From Flavobacterium undicola (GTDB taxonomy: Bacteria; Bacteroidota; Bacteroidia; Flavobacteriales; Flavobacteriaceae): DNA of 64,000 bases. Shown here one piece after another: positions 7,787 to 16,326 of the stretch. Location: NCBI RefSeq assembly GCF_009909155.2, contig NZ_JAAAPM020000006.1:62001-126000 (forward strand), written 5' to 3'. The translations under genes and the position numbers were made by a program. Numbering within the stretch: the first letter of the stretch is position 1; each line of letters starts with the position of its first letter. The notes beneath the pieces are model-generated. The model was not told the origin of the DNA. It saw only the letters and a program-made list of their open reading frames with translations, and did no database searches.

Positions 7787-8320
7787 ATGAAAACTTTAAA
7801 ATTAATCGCAACAGGAATCATTTTATTTGCAGCTAGTACTTCACAAGCACAAGTTTCAATCAATGTAAACTTAGGAGCACCAGCAGTTATAGTTAGACCT
7901 ACTTGGGTACCTCAAAACCACGTAGATGTAGATTTTTATTACATCCCTGAAATTGAATCTTATTATGATGTAAACGCTTCATTATACGTTTATTTAGATA
8001 ACGGTAACTGGTGTCGTACACGATACGTTCCAGTACGATACAGAAATTACGATTTAAATCATGCTAATAGAATTGAGTTAAGAGGATACCACGGAAGCAG
8101 ACCTTATACTTACTACAACAATCATAACGTTAGATATGATAATAGAAATTATAATACTCGATATGTAGAAGGTCGTCGTTATTCAAACAACAATCGTTAT
8201 GCCGACAACCGTAGATCTAATGACAGATACGACAGAAATGATAGATATGACAGAAATGATCGATACGATAGAGATGACAAACACGATAGAGGAAATCATA
8301 ACGGTCACAAAAACCATTAA
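7787..8320 (+). CDS. Tyrosine-rich secreted protein, paralogue 3, with RYDRND tail repeats
   Basis: A 177-aa protein with a signal peptide nearly identical to that of paralogue 1 (MKTLKLIATGIILFAASTSQAQ). The core is shared too: DFYYIPEIESYYDVNASLY, then W/R, then YRNYDLNHANRIELRGYHG. The tail differs: from residue 140 it becomes Arg/Asp/Asn/Tyr-rich and contains four consecutive units close to DRYDRN, encoded by 15-nt DNA repeats at about 8220-8280. The tail is probably unstructured. No catalytic motif is visible. Tandem duplication with rapid tail divergence is the simplest history. Confidence 0.75.
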   Translation: MKTLKLIATGIILFAASTSQAQVSINVNLGAPAVIVRPTWVPQNHVDVDFYYIPEIESYYDVNASLYVYLDNGNWCRTRYVPVRYRNYDLNHANRIELRGYHGSRPYTYYNNHNVRYDNRNYNTRYVEGRRYSNNNRYADNRRSNDRYDRNDRYDRNDRYDRDDKHDRGNHNGHKNH

Positions 8321-8340
8321 TAAACAACTATAAAATAAAA

Positions 8341-8370
8341 AGGCGAATTTCAATTTGGAATTCGCCTTTC
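8341..8370 (+). terminator. Rho-independent terminator after paralogue 3
   Basis: A perfect 9-bp stem (aggcgaatt / aattcgcct) with a 9-nt loop, 20 nt after the stop codon, followed by a short T run. Confidence 0.85.
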
Positions 8371-8409
8371 TACTTTTAGGATACATTACTACAAAGAAAA
8401 TACGAATGA

Positions 8410-8441
8410 TTTTATTCCAAAAAAATTAATTACTACATTTG
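8410..8441 (+). promoter_or_regulatory. Bacteroidetes-type -7 element before the PIG-L gene
   Basis: TACATTTG at 8434-8441 matches the TAnnTTTG consensus and lies 19 nt before the ATG at 8460. The upstream -33 region is only T-rich (tttt at 8411), so the match is partial. Confidence 0.4.
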
Positions 8442-8459
8442 AGCTTATTGTGATAAATT

Positions 8460-10988
8460 ATGCAAAAAACACTTAAAAATAAAATTCTATTAATTTTCAT
8501 ATTCCAGTTGTTCTTTCAGTTTACATCAGCTCAAAAACCTCAAAAATTGAATGCTGTTGAAATTTACAACCAAATTCAGAAATTGAATTTTTTAGGAAGT
8601 GTACTTTATATTGCAGCGCATCCCGATGACGAAAACACGCGATTAATTTCCTATTTATCAAATGAAAAAAAGGCAAGAACTGCTTATTTATCATTGACAC
8701 GTGGCGATGGAGGACAGAATTTAATAGGACCCGAATTAAGAGAGTTATTAGGTGTAATTCGCACTCAGGAACTTATAGAAGCCAGAAAAATAGATGGTGG
8801 AGAACAGTTTTTTTCACGTGCCAATGATTTTGGCTTTTCTAAAAACCCAGATGAGACTTTCGAAATTTGGGATCGCGAAAAAGTATTAGCTGATGTAGTT
8901 TGGACAATTAGAAAATTCCAACCTGATGTAATCATCAATCGTTTTGACCATCGTACCTCAGGAACAACACATGGACATCATACTGCTTCGGCAATTTTAA
9001 GTAACGAAAGTTTTAAGTTATCCAACAATCCAAAACGTTTTCCAGAGCAATTAAAATGGCTTAGTCCGTGGCAACCTAAACGCTTATTCTTTAATACTTC
9101 TGTAAATTTTTACGGAAGTCAGGAAAAATTTGACCAGGCTGATAAATCTAAATTAATTAGCCTCGAAACGGGTGTCTATTATCCTGAATTAGGAAAATCC
9201 AATCAGGAAATTGCCGCTTTAAGTAGAAGTAATCACAAATCACAAGGTTTTGGAAGTACTGGAAGTCGTGGCAAAGAGACCGAATATTTAGAACTCATCA
9301 ACGGAGAAAAATTAAACAACAATTCAAATCTTTTTGATGGCATTGACACAAGCTGGAATCGCGTAAAAGGCGGAAAAGCTATTGGAGAATTACTTAGCCA
9401 AATAGAATCACAATACAATTTTTCTAATCCATCGGCTTCTATTCCTGATTTAATCAAGCTGTATCAGATGATTGTATCTTTAGACGAAAATCATTGGAAA
9501 CCAATAAAATTAGAAGAACTTAAAACCATTATTGCCAGCTGTACGGGATTGTATCTTGAAGCGGTTTCTAACGTACAACAAGCAACACCGGGAAGTACTA
9601 TCAAATTAAGATTAGAAGCCATTAACCGAAGTGCTGTTCCGATGGAATTAAGCAGCATAAACATTTTTCCGAATCAAAAAAACAGCGTTTTAAACAAACC
9701 ATTAAACAACAATATTGCAGAAAAAAATTCTATCGATTTAGAATTACCCGAAAATTTAGAATACAGCCAACCGTATTGGCTAAAAGACAAAGGAACAATA
9801 GGAATGTATCTGGTTTCAGAGCAAGAAAACATTGGAATTCCTGATATTATAAGAGACGTCAAAATACAATTTAATATTAAAATAAACGATGTAAACATTC
9901 CTTTTGAGCGCAATGTAGTCTATAAATACAATGACAAAGTAAAAGGAGAAATGTACAATTACCTTGATATTATACCTGAGGTAAGCACTCGAATTCTAGA
10001 TCAAATTTCCTTTTTTAATGATGGGAAGACAAAAAAAATGGCCGTTCAGGTCAAAGCAGGAAAAGACAATATTGATGGAAGTGTACAATTAGAATTAGGC
10101 GATAATTGGCAAGTATCTCCCGCAACAATTGCTTTTAACCTAGATAAAAAAGAAAGTGAAAAAACGGTATATTTTGACGTTACTCCTCCTGAAAACCCAT
10201 CAGAAATAACAGCCAAAAGCAACGTAATTATCAACAACAAAAAGCTCGAAAAAGAACAATTTATTATCAATTACGAACATATTTCAAAACAACAAGTTTT
10301 GATGCCTGCCGAAGCCAAATTTAAAAAACTGGATTTAAAAATCACCAATGAAAGAATTGGCTACATTATGGGAGCGGGCGATGAAGTTCCTGAATGTCTG
10401 AGCCAAATGGGCTATACTGTTAGCTTACTGACTCCTGAAGAAATTAACGCTAGAAGTTTAACCAATTTTGATGTAATTATAACTGGAATCCGCGCCTATA
10501 ACACCTTGCCTGGCTTAAAGAACAGACAACATTTATTGCTTGAATTTGTAAAAAAAGGAAAAACATTGATTGTGCAATACAATACTCCAGATGGAAACAT
10601 CCCTAATAATATTGCTCCCTACCCTTTGACTATCTCTCAAGACAGAGTAACTGATGAAAATGCAGCAGTGGAATTCCTTGTACCAAATCATGCTGTTTTA
10701 AATTATCCAAATCAAATTACTCCAAAAGATTTTAAAGGATGGACACAGGAACAGGGTTTATATTACCCAAATGAATTCGACGCAGCTTTCACTCCTATTT
10801 TCTCTTCACATGACAAAGGAGAAACTCCAAAAAAAGGAGCTTTATTAATAGCTACTTATGGAAAGGGACAATATATTTATACCGGTTTAAGTTTATTTAG
10901 AGAATTGCCTATGGGAGTCTCGGGAGCCTATCGATTAATGGCAAACATGATTGCGTTAAAAACTACTGAATCTGTTAATCCTGAATAA
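8460..10988 (+). CDS. Secreted PIG-L/LmbE-family N-deacetylase with long C-terminal extension
   Basis: The 842-aa protein has a signal peptide (residues 1-24, FTSAQ). A PIG-L domain covers roughly residues 45-290, with the zinc motif AHPDDE (residues 53-58) and the second metal motif HGHH (171-174). PIG-L enzymes remove N-acetyl groups from amino sugars or amino-sugar conjugates. The remaining 550 residues contain beta-sandwich-like segments and, from about residue 630, a Rossmann-like region (YIMGAGDEVPECLSQMGY, then FDVIITGIRAYNT) resembling a glutamine-amidotransferase-like ThuA fold. It is far longer than BshB-type enzymes. The next two genes encode a microprotein and a symporter, which suggests extracytoplasmic deacetylation coupled to import. 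The substrate is unknown. Confidence 0.85.
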   Translation: MQKTLKNKILLIFIFQLFFQFTSAQKPQKLNAVEIYNQIQKLNFLGSVLYIAAHPDDENTRLISYLSNEKKARTAYLSLTRGDGGQNLIGPELRELLGVIRTQELIEARKIDGGEQFFSRANDFGFSKNPDETFEIWDREKVLADVVWTIRKFQPDVIINRFDHRTSGTTHGHHTASAILSNESFKLSNNPKRFPEQLKWLSPWQPKRLFFNTSVNFYGSQEKFDQADKSKLISLETGVYYPELGKSNQEIAALSRSNHKSQGFGSTGSRGKETEYLELINGEKLNNNSNLFDGIDTSWNRVKGGKAIGELLSQIESQYNFSNPSASIPDLIKLYQMIVSLDENHWKPIKLEELKTIIASCTGLYLEAVSNVQQATPGSTIKLRLEAINRSAVPMELSSINIFPNQKNSVLNKPLNNNIAEKNSIDLELPENLEYSQPYWLKDKGTIGMYLVSEQENIGIPDIIRDVKIQFNIKINDVNIPFERNVVYKYNDKVKGEMYNYLDIIPEVSTRILDQISFFNDGKTKKMAVQVKAGKDNIDGSVQLELGDNWQVSPATIAFNLDKKESEKTVYFDVTPPENPSEITAKSNVIINNKKLEKEQFIINYEHISKQQVLMPAEAKFKKLDLKITNERIGYIMGAGDEVPECLSQMGYTVSLLTPEEINARSLTNFDVIITGIRAYNTLPGLKNRQHLLLEFVKKGKTLIVQYNTPDGNIPNNIAPYPLTISQDRVTDENAAVEFLVPNHAVLNYPNQITPKDFKGWTQEQGLYYPNEFDAAFTPIFSSHDKGETPKKGALLIATYGKGQYIYTGLSLFRELPMGVSGAYRLMANMIALKTTESVNPE

Positions 10989-11001
10989 TAAAAAACATAA
11001 A

Positions 11002-11109
11002 ATGGGACTAAAAAAAGACAAAAACTGGAAAATAAATTATACTTGGGTACTAATTGCAAATGCGATATACATCATGATTTTTTATTTAATAATGAAATTA
11101 TACTCTTAA
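11002..11109 (+). CDS. Membrane microprotein (35 aa) before the symporter gene
   Basis: An ATG at 11002 opens a 35-codon frame ending in TAA at 11107-11109, 13 nt after the PIG-L stop and 3 nt before the symporter ATG. The product begins with a basic stretch (MGLKKDKNWK) followed by one hydrophobic helix (about residues 15-33) and ends KLYS. The positive-inside rule predicts a cytoplasmic N-terminus. Its tight position between two longer genes argues that it is real. It may be a small accessory subunit of the symporter, as some SSS and TRAP carriers have. That role is inference. Confidence 0.7.
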   Translation: MGLKKDKNWKINYTWVLIANAIYIMIFYLIMKLYS

Positions 11110-11112
11110 GCC

Positions 11113-12828
11113 ATGCAATTATTTGATTGGATTGTACTTATTATCACCTTGCTCTTTATTGTATTTTATGGCTCTTGGAAAACCAAAGGAAGTAAAAACG
11201 TAGAAGATTTTATTTTGGGAAGCAACGAAACTCCCTGGCACACCGTTGGTCTTTCGGTAATGGCTACACAAGCCAGTGCCATTACCTTTCTTTCTACACC
11301 AGGACAAGCCTATCATGACGGAATGGGCTTTGTGCAATTTTATTTTGGACTCCCAATTGCTATGATTGTTATCTGTGTAACTTTTATTCCTATTTATCAT
11401 AAATACAAAGTTTTCACAGCTTATGAATATCTCGAAAAACGATTTGATTTAAGAACCCGCTCTCTGGCAGCTATACTTTTCTTAGTTCAAAGAGGTCTCG
11501 GTACAGGATTAACCATTTATGCTCCCGCCATTATTTTATCGGCATTATTGGGTTGGAATCTAACTTATATGAATATTGTAATTGGTATTTTAGTTATCAT
11601 TTACACAGTTTCAGGAGGAACTAAAGCGGTAAACGTAACCCAAAAACAACAGATGTTTGTGATTATGTCCGGAATGTTTATTACTTTTTTTCTCATACTC
11701 CACTTCTTACCTAATGATATGACTTTCACAAATGCGCTACATATTGCTGGTGCCAATGGCAAGATGGACATTGTTGATTTTTCTACTGATCCTGAAGAAA
11801 AATACACCTTTTGGAGCGGAATAACAGGTGGTTTTTTCCTGGCTTTGGCTTATTTTGGAACCGATCAATCTCAGGTTGGCCGTTATCTATCCGGGAAATC
11901 AGTACGTGAAAGTCAGATGGGATTAATCATGAATGGCTTCTTAAAAGTGCCAATGCAGTTCTTTATATTATTGACAGGTGTTATGGTTTTTGTCTTTTTC
12001 CAATTCAATCCTGTTCCTTTAAATTTCAATCCAAACAACAAGGCCATGATTGAAAAATCTCAATATAAAGACGAATACCATGCCTTAGAAAAAAAATTAG
12101 AACTCCTCTCCGAAGACAAAAAAGTAATCAATCTTTTGTATATCGATCAGTTGAATCAGGATTATGACAATCCTATTCTTAGAAAAGAATTGATTGCTAT
12201 TTCAACCAAAGAAAAAGACTTAAGAGATCATGCGAAAGATATTATTTTAAAAGCCGATAGCAGTAGCGAAACAAACGATAAAGACTATGTTTTCTTCCAT
12301 TTTATTCTGCATTATTTACCCAAAGGTTTAATTGGCTTATTGCTTGCGGTTATTATTTCGGCAGCCATGTCTTCAACAGCTTCGGGACTCACCGCCTTAG
12401 CTTCTACAACAGCCATAGACATTTATAAACGAAATTTGAAAGAACCTAAAACAGAAAAACATTATTTGAATGCTACTAAATTTTTCACTTTCTTTTGGGG
12501 AATTGTAGCCATTCTTTTTGCTTGTGTGGGAACACTTTTTGAAAATCTAATCCAATTAGTAAATATCATTGGGTCTATATTTTACGGAACCGTATTAGGG
12601 ATTTTCTTAGTTGGTTTTTACTTCAAATTTGTAAAAGCCAAAGCTATTTTTTATGCTGCTTTTATTACCCAATTGACCATTTTTATTATTTATTATTTCA
12701 CTATTTACATATACCCAAGTGGCGAAGAAAAACTAGGTTATTTATGGCTCAATTTTATCGGGGCAATTATGACGATAGTTCTTTCCTCATTACTACAGGC
12801 AACTATCTTTAAAAAAGTAAAAATATAA
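11113..12828 (+). CDS. Sodium:solute symporter (SSS family)
   Basis: A 571-aa integral membrane protein with about 13 hydrophobic helices. Family signatures include TQASAITFLSTPGQAYHDGMG (residues 53-73), the GTDQSQVGRYLSGKS segment (residues 253-267) and the C-terminal AAMSSTASGLTALAS motif near residue 420, all typical of SSS carriers. A hydrophilic, coiled-coil-like insertion of about 75 residues (roughly 315-390, rich in Lys/Glu/Leu) separates two helices and is longer than in standard members. Given the upstream deacetylase, the cargo could be an amino sugar or its conjugate, but the sequence does not show it. Confidence 0.88.
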   Translation: MQLFDWIVLIITLLFIVFYGSWKTKGSKNVEDFILGSNETPWHTVGLSVMATQASAITFLSTPGQAYHDGMGFVQFYFGLPIAMIVICVTFIPIYHKYKVFTAYEYLEKRFDLRTRSLAAILFLVQRGLGTGLTIYAPAIILSALLGWNLTYMNIVIGILVIIYTVSGGTKAVNVTQKQQMFVIMSGMFITFFLILHFLPNDMTFTNALHIAGANGKMDIVDFSTDPEEKYTFWSGITGGFFLALAYFGTDQSQVGRYLSGKSVRESQMGLIMNGFLKVPMQFFILLTGVMVFVFFQFNPVPLNFNPNNKAMIEKSQYKDEYHALEKKLELLSEDKKVINLLYIDQLNQDYDNPILRKELIAISTKEKDLRDHAKDIILKADSSSETNDKDYVFFHFILHYLPKGLIGLLLAVIISAAMSSTASGLTALASTTAIDIYKRNLKEPKTEKHYLNATKFFTFFWGIVAILFACVGTLFENLIQLVNIIGSIFYGTVLGIFLVGFYFKFVKAKAIFYAAFITQLTIFIIYYFTIYIYPSGEEKLGYLWLNFIGAIMTIVLSSLLQATIFKKVKI

Positions 12829-12842
12829 CAAGCCCCATAAAA

Positions 12843-12880
12843 ACAAGAAAGCCACTCCGTCATTGAAGTGGCTTTCTTGT
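12843..12880 (+). terminator. Strong terminator after the symporter gene
   Basis: A 14-bp stem (acaagaaagccact / agtggctttcttgt) with a 10-nt loop lies 15 nt after the stop codon. Confidence 0.9.
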
Positions 12881-12915
12881 ATTAACCGCGTTGCAAATAA
12901 GAATCTACATAATTA

Positions 12916-13019
12916 ATACCATTTAGAAATATAAAATAATCCGATTTTCCAACTCCCTCTCCTTTGGAGAGGGTTGGGGTGAGGTAAACAAAAAACTGTT
13001 TTATAATTCTAAATGGTAT
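12916..13019. repeat. 104-bp inverted-repeat element carrying the ctctcctttggagag repeat
   Basis: The ends are a perfect 13-bp inverted repeat (ataccatttagaa at 12916-12928 and ttctaaatggtat at 13007-13019). The centre holds ccctctcctttggagaggg followed by ttggggtgagg (about 12954-12985), itself partly palindromic. The layout resembles a short non-autonomous element. A close relative of the central block sits inside the GH3 coding region at 25306-25337. Apart from this element and the two terminators, the 437-nt gap between 12829 and 13265 shows no coding potential. Confidence 0.7.
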
Positions 13020-13205
13020 AAAACACTACCATTGACGTTTTTGTCTAAAAAATTGATTTTCAATTATTTAGACAAAACAATATATAAAAATAATACGTCA
13101 TTTTATATTGCATTTTTTTGTAAAAAAATTATACCTCGAACCGACGAATCCTTAACTTAACTACATTTCATTGAATAATAACAAATACAGTGACTAGATT
13201 AAAAC

Positions 13206-13248
13206 AAAAATCCCATTCGCACAATCTCTTGCTCGAATGGGATTTTTA
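13206..13248 (-). terminator. Terminator for the minus-strand DUF2911 gene
   Basis: Arms aaaaatcccattcg / cgaatgggattttt form a 14-bp stem around a 15-nt loop. It lies just beyond the minus-strand stop at 13266 and has T runs in both directions. Confidence 0.85.
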
Positions 13249-13265
13249 TAAAAAAATGAAATATC

Positions 13266-14108
13266 TTATTTACTCCATTCTTCTATACTTACTTTATTCA
13301 TTTCAACATATTCTTTATTTCCGGCAGCTTCAGCTGCTAAACTAGACAATTTTGCGGTTTCTATAGCTCCTTGTTTATCTCCTTGCTTCGCTTGGATTAA
13401 GGATTTTAATCTCAAATAATAAAACGGAACATTCTTAGATAACTCAATTGCTTTATCAATATAAATTTTTCCTTTTTCAATATCGCTATTAGACTGATAA
13501 TAATATTGAGAAGCTGTATAAAATTCTTCTGGTGTAGGGCCTGCTAATGTTTTTTCGATACTGGCAATAGCTATTTTTTTCGTAGGCACTTCAAATTTTA
13601 AAGAAACAAACGAATTCTCCCAGGAAATATCTAAAGTAGCCGAACTGGTATCTAAATTACCTATTGCTAATGTAAATGTTTCAACCGGTTTAGCCAAAGC
13701 TTCTTCATTTACTGTAGTTTTCAAAGCGACCTTAGCTTCGTCAAATTCTTTAGGTGCTCCCCAATTATCTGTTGCAGTATAAAACAATACTTCCCAACTT
13801 TGAATATTCGGAATAGTATACAAAGCATATTTTCCTTTTTTCAAAGTTTTACCATTAATAACCACATCATCACTAAAAGATATTGTTGAATTATCATTAG
13901 CCCCTGTTCTCCACAGTTGACCAAAAGGAACTAAATTACCCAAAACTGATCTTCCTCTGGCTGAAGGACGTGAATACACAATTTCAACATCTGTTAAACC
14001 TACCACTTGTTTTATAACAGCTTTCGGACTCATTTCAGGAATTCTAATCTGAGCTTCAACAGTAAAATGAGAAATAATAAGGGACAAAACAATCAATAAT
14101 ATTTTCAT
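13266..14108 (-). CDS. Secreted DUF2911 domain protein
   Basis: A 280-aa protein with a signal peptide (about residues 1-19, cleaved near TVEAQ). Residues 28-175 match the DUF2911 type: VEIVYSRPSARGR, then FGQLWRTGANDNSTI and KYALYTIPN. The C-terminal 90 residues are helical and TPR-like (ASQYYYQSNSDIEKGKIYIDK). Proteins of this kind are common in Bacteroidetes and uncharacterised. The neighbouring minus-strand gene ends 54 nt upstream, so a shared transcript is possible. Confidence 0.85.
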   Translation of the reverse strand: MKILLIVLSLIISHFTVEAQIRIPEMSPKAVIKQVVGLTDVEIVYSRPSARGRSVLGNLVPFGQLWRTGANDNSTISFSDDVVINGKTLKKGKYALYTIPNIQSWEVLFYTATDNWGAPKEFDEAKVALKTTVNEEALAKPVETFTLAIGNLDTSSATLDISWENSFVSLKFEVPTKKIAIASIEKTLAGPTPEEFYTASQYYYQSNSDIEKGKIYIDKAIELSKNVPFYYLRLKSLIQAKQGDKQGAIETAKLSSLAAEAAGNKEYVEMNKVSIEEWSK

Positions 14109-14162
14109 AAATTCTGTATTTTATTGGTTTTCAAATTTACAACTTCTAACTCCCTGCAACTG

Positions 14163-14837
14163 TTAATTATTGCATAATTTAGAATCCATATCTTTAACTG
14201 TAGCGTAATTTAATTCGTCAAAATGATTTACAATACTATCAGCTTCAGATAAATCCTGATTCTTAGAATGCAAACTATTGTATCCTATACACAAAATTCC
14301 TGCCGCTTTTGCTGCAATAATCCCATTGGTACTATCTTCAATCACAATACAATTCTCTTTTGGAGCTATTGATAAACTAGCAGCATGTTCAAAAATAGCC
14401 GGATGTGGTTTCGATTTTGGAAAATCTTCGCCACTTACTTTATGCGTAAAATAATCATGCAACTCAAAACGATTAAAAATTCGCTCGATAGTCACCTTTG
14501 AAGCCGATGAAGCTAAAATTAACTGAACTTGATTTTGATGTAAATCCTCAATTAAATTTCGAACTCCTTCTAATAATTCCAAATCTTTTTTGGTGTCAAA
14601 AGCGTCATTAAAAATGCTTCGTTTTCTTTGGATTAGATCTTCAACATCTTGTTCTAATTGGAAAATATCTTTTAGTTTTTGAAAAATATTTCGAGTTGAA
14701 TTCCCGGTAAAAGAAGTGTATAATTCTTCACTTACTTCAATATTTAATTCTTCAAATTGTTTGTAATAAGCATAACGGTGAACTGGTTCAGTGTCTACAA
14801 TTACACCATCCATATCAAAAATTACAGTTTTTATCAT
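14163..14837 (-). CDS. HAD-superfamily phosphatase/phosphoglucomutase-like
   Basis: A 224-aa HAD enzyme with motif I FDMDGVIVDTEP (nucleophile Asp8, acid/base Asp10), a helical C1 cap (residues 17-85), motif II LASSAS, motif III lysine in PKSKPHPAIF, and motif IV VIEDSTNGIIAA. This is the beta-phosphoglucomutase/phosphatase subgroup. In these enzymes motif I DxDG with a C1 cap acts on small sugar phosphates. The precise substrate cannot be told. It is separated from the TcdA gene by a repeat of cttagtaacttag type. Confidence 0.85.
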   Translation of the reverse strand: MIKTVIFDMDGVIVDTEPVHRYAYYKQFEELNIEVSEELYTSFTGNSTRNIFQKLKDIFQLEQDVEDLIQRKRSIFNDAFDTKKDLELLEGVRNLIEDLHQNQVQLILASSASKVTIERIFNRFELHDYFTHKVSGEDFPKSKPHPAIFEHAASLSIAPKENCIVIEDSTNGIIAAKAAGILCIGYNSLHSKNQDLSEADSIVNHFDELNYATVKDMDSKLCNN

Positions 14838-14850
14838 TTTGTTTTTTTTT

Positions 14851-14925
14851 AAGTTGCTTAGTTTCTAAGAAACTGAGATTCTAAGTTTTTTTCAGTTACG
14901 AACTTAGTAACTTAGATTCTTAGTA
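14851..14925. repeat. Dispersed aacttagtaacttag-type intergenic repeat
   Basis: The spacer consists of variants of cttagtttctaag and cttagtaacttagattcttag in both orientations, so it can pair with itself. This resembles other low-complexity repeats in flavobacterial spacers and contains no gene. Confidence 0.6.
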
Positions 14926-14932
14926 TCTCTAT

Positions 14933-15652
14933 TTACTCTTTTTTAAGAATATAACGAATTACCGTTTCGGCTGCATGTAAACCAAACAAACCAGGCATAT
15001 AACTATTCGTTCCATAAAAAGACTTTTTAAAATTAGATCCATCAGTCATTTTCAAACTCCCTTCATCTGGTTTTTCTAAAGAAAATACGGCTTTCACTCC
15101 TTTATTCACTCCCATTTTTTTCAAACGCTTACGTACCACTTTTGCTAAAGGACACACTTCTGTTTTACTAATATCTTTAACAACTACTTTGCTAGCAATC
15201 ATCTTTCCACCAGCGCCCATATTTGAAACAATTTTCACGCCTTTTTTCTTAGCTCCTACAATCAAGTTTAATTTTGGAGTGATGCTATCAATACAATCTA
15301 AAACATAATCAAAGTCTTTAGTTACAATTTCAAAAGCACGTTCAGGAGAAAGAAATTCTTGCACGCGAATTAATTGTAAAGCAGGGTTAATATCCATTAA
15401 TCTATCGCCTACAATAGTAATTTTAGCTTGCCCAATAGTAGAATGCAAGGCTGGTAGTTGTCTGTTAATATTAGTAATATCAACTACATCACCGTCAACA
15501 ATAGTCATTTTGCCCACTCCTGCTCTAGCTAAAAATTCGGCTGCAAAAGATCCTACACCACCTAATCCTACTACAAGAATGTGTGCATTTTGCAATTTTT
15601 CTAATCCTTCTTTTCTAAATAATAATTCCGCTCTTTCTGTCCATTCAGCCAT
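14933..15652 (-). CDS. tcdA: tRNA threonylcarbamoyladenosine dehydratase (ThiF/MoeB-like)
   Basis: A 239-aa E1-like enzyme. The ATP-binding GLGGVGSFAAE loop lies at residues 29-39, followed by the DxxxxxNxNRQ motif (DITNINRQLPAL). CsdL/TcdA converts t6A37 in tRNA to the cyclic ct6A with ATP. The length and the PGLFGLHAAETVIRYIL C-terminus fit TcdA rather than ThiF or MoeB. The TatD-like and DUF1684 genes lie immediately upstream on the same strand. Confidence 0.9.
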   Translation of the reverse strand: MAEWTERAELLFRKEGLEKLQNAHILVVGLGGVGSFAAEFLARAGVGKMTIVDGDVVDITNINRQLPALHSTIGQAKITIVGDRLMDINPALQLIRVQEFLSPERAFEIVTKDFDYVLDCIDSITPKLNLIVGAKKKGVKIVSNMGAGGKMIASKVVVKDISKTEVCPLAKVVRKRLKKMGVNKGVKAVFSLEKPDEGSLKMTDGSNFKKSFYGTNSYMPGLFGLHAAETVIRYILKKE

Positions 15653-15678
15653 AATAAAGTATTCGTTAATTTGGTAAT

Positions 15679-16326
15679 TTATTTATTAAAAACGGCATTG
15701 AAATTATTTGAAATAATTTGTTGCAATTCCGTTACTGTTATTTTTTTATATTTTGCTGCCAAAGCATACACTTCCTCAATAGTTTCTTCTGAAGTATCTG
15801 TTTCCAAGAAAAACCGATTCTCAGGAACACTATTAAAAACCGATTCTAATTCGGGATTTCTCAGTAGATATTTTCCAAAAGAAAGATAAAATCCGTTATT
15901 CAATAATTGAGCAGCCAATTGTTGATTTTTAGAAAAACCATGAATCACTATAGGAACTGTAATTTGCAATTGATTCTTGATTTCGACCAATTCCTGAAAA
16001 GCAGCCACACAATGAATCACTACCGGTTTCTTGTATTTTTCGGCCAAAAGCAATTGTTTTTCAAAAACCGTTTTTTGCAAATCCATCGGAATTTCGATGC
16101 GTTTATCTAAACCACATTCACCAACAGCGAGACAATTTTGCAAAGACAATTTGTTTTCTATAACCGCTAAATCAGCAGCAATTCTCTCTTCAACTATATG
16201 CCAAGGATGAATTCCTATCGAATAATTGGTTATTGACGAATCAAATTCCCAAGGATATTGATTGACTAATTCCAGAATAGATTCCTGATTTTTAAACTGA
16301 TGCGTATGTAAATTAAAATACTGCAT
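15679..16326 (-). CDS. TatD-family metal-dependent hydrolase (short form)
   Basis: A 215-aa protein, shorter than the usual 255-aa TatD DNase. It keeps NLHTHQF (metal-binding HxH), SIGIHPWH, VGECGLD, VIHCVAAFQELVEI, VIHGFSKN and the terminal FLETDTSEE motif. These place metal ligands in an amidohydrolase barrel. TatD proteins act as nucleases in DNA turnover or repair. Its start codon shares one base with the stop of the upstream DUF1684 gene (TAATG), a sign of translational coupling. Confidence 0.85.
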   Translation of the reverse strand: MQYFNLHTHQFKNQESILELVNQYPWEFDSSITNYSIGIHPWHIVEERIAADLAVIENKLSLQNCLAVGECGLDKRIEIPMDLQKTVFEKQLLLAEKYKKPVVIHCVAAFQELVEIKNQLQITVPIVIHGFSKNQQLAAQLLNNGFYLSFGKYLLRNPELESVFNSVPENRFFLETDTSEETIEEVYALAAKYKKITVTELQQIISNNFNAVFNK

